Source of the DNA: Streptomyces sp. DH24
GTDB taxonomy: Bacteria > Actinomycetota > Actinomycetes > Streptomycetales > Streptomycetaceae
Length of the DNA stretch: 64,000 nucleotides
Assembly: GCF_029813775.1 (NCBI RefSeq)
Contig: NZ_JARVKW010000001.1
Span: 309,393 to 373,392 of the forward strand
Reading direction: 5' to 3'
This document shows, piece after piece, positions 56,357-64,000 of this stretch (within the stretch, counting starts at the first letter, position 1; every line of letters begins with the position of its first letter). The position numbers and the translations under genes are program-made. The notes beneath the pieces were generated by a model. It did no database searches, was not told the DNA's origin, and saw only the letters and a program-made list of their open reading frames with translations.

Positions 56357-58018
56357 TCATCCCTGGGTCTTCTGAATGGCTTCGCGAAGCACCTGGCGGT
56401 CGTCGAAAGGACGGACCACTCCGGCGATGTCCTGGCCCTGCTCGTGGCCCTTGCCCGCGACCAGCACGGTGTCGCCGGGCTCCGCGCGGGCGACGGCGGC
56501 GGCGATCGCGGCGGCCCGGTCCTCGAAGACCTGGACCTCGCCGCGCTCGTGCGCCGGCACGGACGCCGCGCCCTGGAGCATGGCCGCGAGGATCGCGAGG
56601 GGGTCCTCGGAGCGGGGGTTGTCGGAGGTCAGTACGGCGGTGTCGGCGAGCCGGGCCGCGGCGGCGCCCATCGGCTCGCGCTTGGTGGTGTCCCGGTCGC
56701 CGCCGCAGCCGAGCACGATGTGCACCCGGCCCTCGGTGACCTTGCGCAGGGCGCGCAGGACCGATTCGACGGCGTCGGTCTTGTGCGCGTAGTCGACGAC
56801 CGCGAGGTAGGGCTGCCCGGCGTCCACGCGCTCCAGCCGGCCCGGCACGCCCGGTACGGCGGCCACGCCGTCGGCGGCGGCCTGCGGGTCGAGTCCCGCG
56901 GCGGCGAGGGCGACGATCGCGGCGAGGGTGTTCGCCACGTTGAACGGGCCGGCGAGCGGCGATGTGGCGGTGATCCGCTCGCCCTTGGGGCCGATCACGG
57001 TGAACGTGGAGTCCAGCGGCCCGACCCGGACGTCGTCGGCGCGCCAGTCGGCGTCCGGGTGGCCCTCGGCGGAGAAGGTGACGACCGGGACGGTGGCCTC
57101 CTTGGCGAGCCTGCGGCCGTACTCGTCGTCGACGTTGACCACGCCGAGTTTGCTGCGTTTCGGCGTGAACAGCTGTGCCTTGGCCCGGAAGTAGTCCTCC
57201 ATGTCGGAGTGGAACTCCATGTGTTCCGGGCTGAGGTTGGTGAAGACGGCGACGTCGAAGACGCAGCCGTCGACCCGGCCGAGCACGAGCGCGTGGCTGG
57301 AGACCTCCATGGCGACGGCCTCGACGCCGCGTTCGCGCATGACGGCGAACAGGGCCTGCAGGTCGGTCGCTTCGGGCGTGGTGCGCTCGGACTTGATGCG
57401 CTCGTCGCCGATGCGCATCTCCACCGTGCCGATCAGGCCGGTCGAGTGCGCCGTCCGCAGACCGCCCTCGACGAGGTAGGCGGTGGTGGTCTTGCCGGAG
57501 GTGCCGGTGATGCCGATCTGGAGCAGGTCGCCCCCGGGCCGGCCGTAGATGGTGGCCGCCAGCTCGCCCATCCGGGCCCGCGGGTCGGCCACGACCAGCA
57601 CCGGCAGTCCGGTGGCGGCGGCGCGTTCGGCGCCCGTGGGGTCGGTGAGCACGGCCGCCGCGCCGAGGCCCGCGGCCTGTCTGACGAAGTCGGCGCCGTG
57701 CATGCGGGCGCCCGGCAGCGCGGCGTACAGGTCGCCTGGCCGGACGGCGCGCGAGTCGTGGGTGATGCCCGAGATCTCGACCGCGCGGTCCGTCTCCGGC
57801 TGCTCGGCACCCAGCTGACCGGCGAGTTCCGCGAGGGGTGTGGCGGTGACCCGCTCCGGCCGGGGCGGTCCCGGATATGTCACGGGGTGGCCCTTCTGGG
57901 TGGTTTGGGACTGATCAGCGTGTGGCACGGCGGTGAGCGTACCGGGCGTACCCGTCCTGGAGCGAAGCGAGGGGCCGGGGTCGCTCTGGTTCCCGGGGTC
58001 GGGGGTGATCGTTGTCAC
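56357..58018 (-). CDS. murE: UDP-MurNAc-tripeptide synthetase (DAP-adding)
   Basis: MurE adds the third peptide residue. The catalytic core has GITHDSRAVRPGDLYAALPG, ATP loop TGTSGKTTT, HMEFHSDMEDYFRAK and the amino-acid-specifying LTSDNPRSEDP. This DNPR is typical of diaminopimelate-adding enzymes and fits the LL-DAP wall of Streptomyces. The GTG at 58018 (AGGA 7 nt upstream) gives 553 residues with a polar 45-residue extension. The GTG at 57883 (AAGGG upstream) gives 508 residues, the usual family length. Both are plausible; the longer form leaves 59 bp to ftsI. Confidence 0.94.
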   Translation of the reverse strand: MTTITPDPGNQSDPGPSLRSRTGTPGTLTAVPHADQSQTTQKGHPVTYPGPPRPERVTATPLAELAGQLGAEQPETDRAVEISGITHDSRAVRPGDLYAALPGARMHGADFVRQAAGLGAAAVLTDPTGAERAAATGLPVLVVADPRARMGELAATIYGRPGGDLLQIGITGTSGKTTTAYLVEGGLRTAHSTGLIGTVEMRIGDERIKSERTTPEATDLQALFAVMRERGVEAVAMEVSSHALVLGRVDGCVFDVAVFTNLSPEHMEFHSDMEDYFRAKAQLFTPKRSKLGVVNVDDEYGRRLAKEATVPVVTFSAEGHPDADWRADDVRVGPLDSTFTVIGPKGERITATSPLAGPFNVANTLAAIVALAAAGLDPQAAADGVAAVPGVPGRLERVDAGQPYLAVVDYAHKTDAVESVLRALRKVTEGRVHIVLGCGGDRDTTKREPMGAAAARLADTAVLTSDNPRSEDPLAILAAMLQGAASVPAHERGEVQVFEDRAAAIAAAVARAEPGDTVLVAGKGHEQGQDIAGVVRPFDDRQVLREAIQKTQG

Positions 58019-58077
58019 GAGGTGTTCCTGGGTGGTTCCGTGCTGACCGGGTGCGACCGGCCAGGGGTGCGGGCTGA

Positions 58078-60039
58078 TCAGGGCTGGTAGGTGACGGGAA
58101 GCCGGGCGGGCGGGGCGCCGGTCGGTGGGACCTGGAGGGTCTTGAGGGCGAACTCCATGACCTGCTTGTAGACGGGTCCGCAGATCTGGCCGCCGAAGTA
58201 GCTGCCCTTCGTGGCGTTCTGGATGGCGCAGTAGACGGTGACGCGGGGCTTGTCGGCGGGCGCGAATCCGGCGAACGACGAGGTGTAGCCGCGGTACTTG
58301 CCGGTGGCCGGATCCACACGGTTGGCCGTGCCGGTCTTGCCCGCCACGCGGTAGCCGGGGATGCGCGCCTTGGTGCCGGTGCCCTCTTCGTCGTCCACCA
58401 CCGACTCCAGCATCTCGGCGAGGGTCTTCGCCGTCTTCGTGCTCACGACCCGCGTCTTCTTGGGTTTCGGGGCGGGTGTGAAGCGCCCGTCGGCGCCCTT
58501 CGCGCCGCGCACCAGGGTGGGTTCGACGCGTACGCCGCCGTTGGCGATGGTCGAGTAGACGGAGGCCGCCTGCATCGCGTTGATGGACACGCCCTGGCCG
58601 AAAGGAATCGTGTACTGCTGCGAGGTGGACCACTCGTCGGGCGGGGCGAGGATGCCTCTGGTCTCGCCGGGGAAGCCGAGCCCGGTGTAGCCCCCGAGGC
58701 CGAACTTGCGCAGGTACGAGTACAGGACCTGGTTGGACTCCCGCTGCGTCTTGCCGAGCTGGCCGGTGGCCAGGATCGTGCCGATGTTGCTGGACTTGGC
58801 GAGGACGCCGTTGAGCGTCAGGTACCAGGTCGGGTGGTCGACGTCGTCCTTGAACAGCCGGTCGCCCCGGTGCAGCCGGTTGGGCACGACGACGTGCGTC
58901 ATGGGCGTGGCGGCGTTCTCCTCCAGCACGGCCGCCATCGACATGACCTTGGCGGTGGAGCCGGGCTCGTAGGCGTCCTGGAGGGCCGCGTTGCCGAGCG
59001 CCTCGGGGCTGGCGCCGGACAGGTCGTTCGGGTCGAAGCCGGGCGCGTTGGCCATGGCGAGGATCTCGCCGGTCCTCGTGTCCTGCACGATCACGTAGCC
59101 GCGGTCCGCCCGGGACTTCTTCACCTGCTCGGCGATCGCGTTCTGCGCGGCCCACTGGATGTCGCGGTCGATGGTGAGCTCGACGTCGCTGCCGGGCACG
59201 GCGGGCGTCTCGTTGGAGCCCGCGGTCGGGACCTGCCGGCCGCCGGACTGGGCGTAGCGGACCTTGCCGTCCTTGCCGGTGAGCTGCTTGTCGAGCTGGG
59301 ACTCGATGCCGCCGCCGCCCTTGCCCTCGCTGTTGACCCAGCCCAGTATCCCGGCGGCGAGGTCGCCGTTGGGGTACACGCGCTTGCTGCTGGGGTCGGC
59401 GAAGACGCCCGCGAGCACGTTGACGGTGGCCCTGTCCTTCTCGGCCTTCTTCGCGAGCGCGCTCTTGAGGTCCTTGATCTGGTTCCAGACCTGGGGGGTG
59501 CGGCTGCGGGCGAGCCGGACGTAGCGCAGGTCCTTCTTGGCGGGCCGCAGCTTCTTCGCCAGGTCGGCCTGGTCGAGGCCGAGGATCGGCGCCAGCAGGG
59601 CCGCCGCCTGTTCGGGTCCGTCGCCGATCTTGAGCTGCTTGCGCGTGAACATCGTCGGGTCGGCCGTGATGTCGTACGCGTCGACGCTGGCCGCGAGGGC
59701 CACGCCGTTGCGGTCGGTGATGCCGCCGCGTTCGGCGGCCAGGGTGTGCACGACGTACCGGTTCTGCTGGGCCTTGGCGCTGTACGTGCTCGCGTCCACG
59801 GCCTGTACCTGGAGCAGGCGCAGGGTGAAGGCGATCAGCACCAGGGTGAGCGCGACGCCGACCATGCGCAGCCGGGGGCGGGGGCTGCCCAGCCGGATGA
59901 CGCGCGGGGAGGCGGGGCGGGGCGGGCCGGGGCGGCGGGCGGCCGGGCGGGCGCCGCTTCCGCGCGGCCGGGCGCCGCCGGGGCGCGCGGGCCCGGCGGG
60001 TCCGGGTACGCGGCGGCGGGGCGGTTCCCTGTCGGACAC
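58078..60039 (-). CDS. ftsI: Septal class B penicillin-binding protein FtsI (PBP3)
   Basis: The transpeptidase partner of FtsW at division septa. The 653-residue protein has an Arg/Pro/Gly-rich cytoplasmic N-terminus (about 1-55), a membrane helix (about 58-78) and the PBP dimerisation domain with RGGITDRNG (104-112). The catalytic triad is STAK (361-364), SSN (416-418) and KTG (568-570). The disordered head is longer than in E. coli. GTG start 60039, 6 bp after the ftsL stop. Confidence 0.96.
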   Translation of the reverse strand: MSDREPPRRRVPGPAGPARPGGARPRGSGARPAARRPGPPRPASPRVIRLGSPRPRLRMVGVALTLVLIAFTLRLLQVQAVDASTYSAKAQQNRYVVHTLAAERGGITDRNGVALAASVDAYDITADPTMFTRKQLKIGDGPEQAAALLAPILGLDQADLAKKLRPAKKDLRYVRLARSRTPQVWNQIKDLKSALAKKAEKDRATVNVLAGVFADPSSKRVYPNGDLAAGILGWVNSEGKGGGGIESQLDKQLTGKDGKVRYAQSGGRQVPTAGSNETPAVPGSDVELTIDRDIQWAAQNAIAEQVKKSRADRGYVIVQDTRTGEILAMANAPGFDPNDLSGASPEALGNAALQDAYEPGSTAKVMSMAAVLEENAATPMTHVVVPNRLHRGDRLFKDDVDHPTWYLTLNGVLAKSSNIGTILATGQLGKTQRESNQVLYSYLRKFGLGGYTGLGFPGETRGILAPPDEWSTSQQYTIPFGQGVSINAMQAASVYSTIANGGVRVEPTLVRGAKGADGRFTPAPKPKKTRVVSTKTAKTLAEMLESVVDDEEGTGTKARIPGYRVAGKTGTANRVDPATGKYRGYTSSFAGFAPADKPRVTVYCAIQNATKGSYFGGQICGPVYKQVMEFALKTLQVPPTGAPPARLPVTYQP

Positions 60040-60045
60040 TTTCCG

Positions 60046-60744
60046 TCACCTGCCGGGGGTCGAGGTCGTGGCGGGCTGTGCGGGCGAGGGAGTCGGCGCG
60101 GCGAGGCCGGTGGCCGCCGGGGCGGGGTCGGTGGCGGCCGGGGCGGGGTCGGTGGCGGCCGGGGCGGGCGCGCCCGCGGGTGGTGTGCTCACGGGTGGCG
60201 CGGGCGCCGTGGGAGTCGCGGCCGGGCCCTCGGCGGGCATCGCCCGGGGCGGGAGGATGAGCGGCGTACGGCTCGCCGTCTGCGTGCCGAAGGCCGGGCT
60301 CGGGACGCCCTTGACCTTGCCGTCGGGGCCGAGGAAGGCCGGGTCGCCGCCGGGGACCATGCCGAGTTCGCGGGCGCGGCGCTGCAGGGCGTCGGGGGCG
60401 GAGTAGGCGTCGACGTCCCGCTGGAGTGCCTGCTCCTCGTCGGTGAGGTCCTGCGTCTGCCGCTCCAGGTCGTCCAGCCGGAAGGAACCCTCGCTCAGGG
60501 CGGAGTTCAGCACCAGCAGTCCGATGAGGCCGCCGCCGAGCAGCAGGACGACGAGCAGCACGAACGGGGTGCGGGCCGCCTGGCCGACCTGCCCGGTCGG
60601 CAGGAGCTGCGCGAGACGGGCCGCCCTCCCCCGGAGTTCGGGTTTCCTGCCCAGCAGGGACTTGCCGGCCGGCGGCGCCTTGGCGCTCGCCCCGGGCTTC
60701 GCGCTCGACTGCGGTTTTCCAGCGAGTTGGGTTTTCCTACTCAC
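60046..60744 (-). CDS. ftsL: FtsL-like division protein
   Basis: A 232-residue single-pass protein with a basic cytoplasmic head, a membrane helix (about 60-79), a short extracytoplasmic coiled coil (about 85-115, RLDDLERQTQDLTDEEQALQ) and a conserved RRARELGMVPGGDPAFL (122-138), as in actinobacterial FtsL. The C-terminal 70 residues are Pro/Ala/Thr-rich with the repeat PAPAATD, encoded by three 21-bp DNA repeats. FtsL activates FtsW-FtsI. It lies between rsmH and ftsI in canonical order. GTG start 60744. Confidence 0.88.
   Translation of the reverse strand: MSRKTQLAGKPQSSAKPGASAKAPPAGKSLLGRKPELRGRAARLAQLLPTGQVGQAARTPFVLLVVLLLGGGLIGLLVLNSALSEGSFRLDDLERQTQDLTDEEQALQRDVDAYSAPDALQRRARELGMVPGGDPAFLGPDGKVKGVPSPAFGTQTASRTPLILPPRAMPAEGPAATPTAPAPPVSTPPAGAPAPAATDPAPAATDPAPAATGLAAPTPSPAQPATTSTPGR
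60109..60171 (-). repeat. Three tandem 21-bp repeats inside ftsL
   Basis: Three near-identical 21-bp units (60109-60129, 60130-60150, 60151-60171) encode the repeated heptapeptide of the FtsL tail (PAATDPA register). The array is in frame, so copy-number change would alter only tail length. Confidence 0.85.
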
Positions 60745-60792
60745 GCGCCCTCCCCCGGGTTCGTTTTCCGAACCGACCGTGCGGCACCCGCC

Positions 60793-61749
60793 TCACTCCA
60801 CGTCCTCCCTGATGCGCTCGGCGCCGCGCAGCCGGGCCGGTGCCGCCCGGCGGTTCGCCGCGATCTCTTCCTCGGTGGGAAGTTCGGCACCGCGGGTCAG
60901 CAGCTTGAGCCGGGGCTGGTAGCGCTCGGGCACGACGGGCAGTCCGGGCGGCGCCGTGTTGGCGGCACCGGCCGCGAACACCTGCTTGACCAGCCGGTCC
61001 TCCAGCGAGTGGTACGACAGCACGGCGATCCGCCCGCCGACGCCGAGAGCGCGCACGGCGGCCGGAACGGCCCGCTCCAACACCGCCAGTTCGCCGTTGA
61101 CCTCGATGCGCAGTGCCTGGAAGGTGCGCTTGGCCGGGTTGCCGCCGGTGCGCTTGGCGGCCTGCGGCAGCGCGTCGCGGATCAGCTCGACCAGCCGCGC
61201 GCTGTTGCTGAACGGTTCCCTCGCGCGTTCGCGCACGACGGCGGCCACGATCCGCTTGGCCTGCTTCTCCTCGCCGTACGCGCGCAGGATGCGGACGAGC
61301 TCGCCCGGCGGGTAGGTGTTGAGGACCTCGGCGGCGCTGACGCCGGTCGTCTGGTCCATGCGCATGTCGAGCGGCGCGTCCTGCGCGTAGGCGAAGCCGC
61401 GGTCGGCCTCGTCGAGCTGCATGGAGGAGACGCCGAGGTCGAACAGGACGCCCTGCACGCGCGGGACGCCGAGCCGGTCGAGCACCTCGGGGAGCTCGTC
61501 GTACACGGCGTGCACCAGAGTGGCGCGTTCCCCGTACGGGGCGAGCCGCTCGGCGGACAGCCGCAGCGCCTCCTTGTCCCGGTCGAGGGCGACGAGGCGC
61601 GCCTCGGGGAACCGCTCCAGCAGGGCCTCGCTGTGGCCGCCGAGGCCGAGGGTGCAGTCGACGACGACCGCTCCCGGCCGCTCCAGGGCGGGCGCCAGCA
61701 GGTCCAGGCACCGCTGGAGCATCACCGGGACGTGTCGACTCTGACTCAA
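60793..61749 (-). CDS. rsmH: 16S rRNA (cytosine-1402 N4)-methyltransferase
   Basis: RsmH (MraW) methylates C1402 of 16S rRNA and is the usual head of the dcw cluster. The 318-residue protein has [15 protein letters not shown] (6-20), the SAM loop [44 protein letters not shown] and the C-terminal [13 protein letters not shown] [19 protein letters not shown] start 61749 with GAGAGGG upstream. It begins the minus-strand division transcript. No mraZ precedes it. Confidence 0.96.
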   Translation of the reverse strand: MSQSRHVPVMLQRCLDLLAPALERPGAVVVDCTLGLGGHSEALLERFPEARLVALDRDKEALRLSAERLAPYGERATLVHAVYDELPEVLDRLGVPRVQGVLFDLGVSSMQLDEADRGFAYAQDAPLDMRMDQTTGVSAAEVLNTYPPGELVRILRAYGEEKQAKRIVAAVVRERAREPFSNSARLVELIRDALPQAAKRTGGNPAKRTFQALRIEVNGELAVLERAVPAAVRALGVGGRIAVLSYHSLEDRLVKQVFAAGAANTAPPGLPVVPERYQPRLKLLTRGAELPTEEEIAANRRAAPARLRGAERIREDVE

Positions 61750-62183
61750 GGGGCCCTCTCAGATCCGGCACGAGGCCGTCCGCACCGCCCGGTCCCCGCC
61801 CCGCTCGCAAAGGGGAGGCCGGCCGGCGCCGGAAGCGTCAGCCGACCGGGAGCGGGGAGGCCGAGCCGTACGTACGCGCCGCGCACGTGGGGAGATCTCC
61901 GGACGTCGTGCCGGGGTCTCCGGGAGAATTCAGTCCAGCAGGGAGAGCCTCGCCTCCCGCTTCGCGTCACTTTAGTCCACCGTGTCGCCCGGTCAATCAA
62001 CCGGCCTGCGCGTCGTGGGTCCCGGTCGCGGGCGGATTCTCCGGCGCGGGAAATCAACGGGAAATCACTCGTCCGGCGGGACGGCCGCCACTCTTGTGGA
62101 TTAGCTCACAACACGGCTCGATGACGTTCTTTGTCCTGTCTCACAGCGAGCCTGAATCGTTCCTGACCAGTACCGTTCTCCGC
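61750..62183. other. 434-bp divergent gap between rsmH and the carbonic anhydrase gene
   Basis: It should hold the main dcw-cluster promoter. On the minus strand TTGACC (61991-61996) and TAAAGT (61969-61974) are 16 bp apart, a convincing -35/-10 pair about 220 bp before rsmH. A GACAC lies in its spacer. The long leader that would result contains several GC-rich dyads. Near 62180 the carbonic-anhydrase side has no clear ribosome-binding site. No ORF resembling MraZ is present on either strand. Confidence 0.55.
61969..61996 (-). promoter_or_regulatory. Probable rsmH/dcw promoter
   Basis: -35 TTGACC (61991-61996), 16-bp spacer, -10 TAAAGT (61969-61974), reading toward rsmH. It is close to the consensus for the housekeeping sigma factor in actinomycetes. 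The implied leader is about 210 nt. The spacer contains GACAC, the WhiA core motif, which may be chance. Confidence 0.55.
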
Positions 62184-62729
62184 ATGACGACTTCTGCATC
62201 GGTACCCGCAGGCTCCGAGGGCGCCGCAGCCGCCGGCACTGTCACCGACCGTCTCGTCGAGGCGAACGAGCGGTACGCTGCCGCGTTCACCGACCCCGGC
62301 ATGGACGCCCGCCCCGCGCTCGGTGTCGCCGTGGTGGCCTGCATGGACGCCCGTCTCGACCTGCCCGCGGCCCTCGGCCTGGAACTCGGCTCCTGCCACA
62401 CCATCCGCAACGCGGGCGGCGTCGTCACCGACGACGTGATCCGCTCGCTCACCATCAGCCAGCGCGCGCTCGGCACGCGCAGCGTGGTCCTCGTCCACCA
62501 CACCGGCTGCGGCCTGGAATCCCTCACCGAGGACTTCCGGCACGACATCGAGATGGAGGTCGGCCAGCGCCCCGCCTGGGCGGTGGAGTCCTTCAAGGAC
62601 GTCGAGCAGGACGTGCGCCAGTCGATCCAGCGCGTGCGCACCTCGCCGTTCCTGCTGCACACCGACGACATCCGGGGCTTCGTCTTCGACGTGAAGACGG
62701 GTCTGCTGAAGGAGATCGACCCCGCCTGA
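62184..62729 (+). CDS. Beta-class carbonic anhydrase
   Basis: A 181-residue beta-carbonic anhydrase that interconverts CO2 and bicarbonate. Zinc ligands C53 (ACMDARLDL, with the D55-R57 dyad), H106 and C109 (HHTGC) are all present. It belongs to the short Rv1284-like subgroup. The ATG at 62184 lacks any ribosome-binding site in the preceding 15 nt (GTACCGTTCTCCGC), so a leaderless or weakly initiated transcript is possible. It is divergent from the dcw cluster and followed by moxR after 260 bp. Confidence 0.93.
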   Translation: MTTSASVPAGSEGAAAAGTVTDRLVEANERYAAAFTDPGMDARPALGVAVVACMDARLDLPAALGLELGSCHTIRNAGGVVTDDVIRSLTISQRALGTRSVVLVHHTGCGLESLTEDFRHDIEMEVGQRPAWAVESFKDVEQDVRQSIQRVRTSPFLLHTDDIRGFVFDVKTGLLKEIDPA

Positions 62730-62989
62730 CCAGGCCACCCACCCCGAAAACGGCACACCGCGCACCGCACGAAAGATCCTAAGACCCGACATATCGCGGC
62801 CAGTTGTCCACAGGCGAGTGACACGAATCGGTAACGGCAGCAAGAATGCGGGTGTGGCATCGCGCGGAACTTTTCACGCACGGTGTCCGTGTTCGGGGTG
62901 GGCCGGTCCGCACCACAGAGCGTCGGCCCGGGAAATTTGGGGTACCCCCTGCTCCCCTGTGAGCGCGGGGAAGGGCCGAGGAGGGCCGG

Positions 62990-64000
<1,011 letters not shown>

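Noticed and set aside
58834..62124. 1096-codon plus-strand open frame opposite ftsI-ftsL-rsmH
   Set aside because: Antisense shadow of three recognised genes; composition artefact.
61750..62183. Possible mraZ upstream of rsmH
   Set aside because: No ORF of about 140-150 codons with MraZ features on either strand.

Overview
The window is GC-rich chromosomal DNA from a Streptomyces-type actinomycete. The evidence is the strong third-position G/C bias, the many GTG and TTG starts coupled by 4-bp stop/start overlaps, and a gene order matching the conserved Streptomyces core chromosome: trp and his genes, dnaE, phoD, lspA, ileS, divIVA, then the dcw cell-wall and division cluster. It is ordinary core chromosome. 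I saw no insertion sequence, prophage, CRISPR array, tRNA or rRNA gene.

Region 1 (1-13916, mostly minus strand) is tryptophan and histidine biosynthesis: trpB (5' end only), trpM, trpC, three small membrane-protein genes, trpE and hisI. After a short insert (TIGR03085 protein, VOC protein, MFS pump with ArsR-type regulator) comes hisF-ridA-priA-hisH-(54-aa membrane protein)-hisB-hisC-hisD, read from hisD to hisF. PriA is the bifunctional HisA/TrpF isomerase that links the two pathways, and no separate trpF is visible. A pair of mutually exclusive hairpins lies just upstream of trpC.

Region 2 (14140-36569) is mixed: a beta-helix-like membrane protein, a helical-repeat protein, a LON-N protein, a YbaK deacylase, a membrane protein, an ABC exporter, an NYN nuclease, a 53-aa basic protein, dnaE, a DUF2252 protein, a membrane protein plus a DsbA-like thioredoxin, a Tat-exported PhoD phosphatase, a secreted M43-type metalloprotease, a hydrolase, an MscS channel and a Na+/H+ antiporter whose upstream region carries a minisatellite-like repeat.

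Region 3 (36570-64000) is RNA modification, secretion and division: GNAT and RluA-type genes, lspA, a lysine-rich DksA-type zinc-finger protein, and ileS under a translational T-box. These are followed by divIVA-yggT-sepF-yggS-pgeF-ftsZ-ftsQ-murG-ftsW-murD-mraY-murF-murE-ftsI-ftsL-rsmH, all minus strand and tightly packed, with an approximately 300-bp regulatory gap before ftsZ. No ftsA, murC, ddl or mraZ is seen in the cluster. The window ends with a beta-carbonic anhydrase and the first 337 codons of a MoxR ATPase.

The most interesting non-standard signals are the trpC attenuator-like leader, the 54-aa ORF coupled to hisH, the ileS T-box with its Shine-Dalgarno-sequestering hairpin, the ArsR-type operator, two unexplained palindromes between hisD and its divergent neighbour, and the tandem repeats before the antiporter and before the DUF2252 gene.
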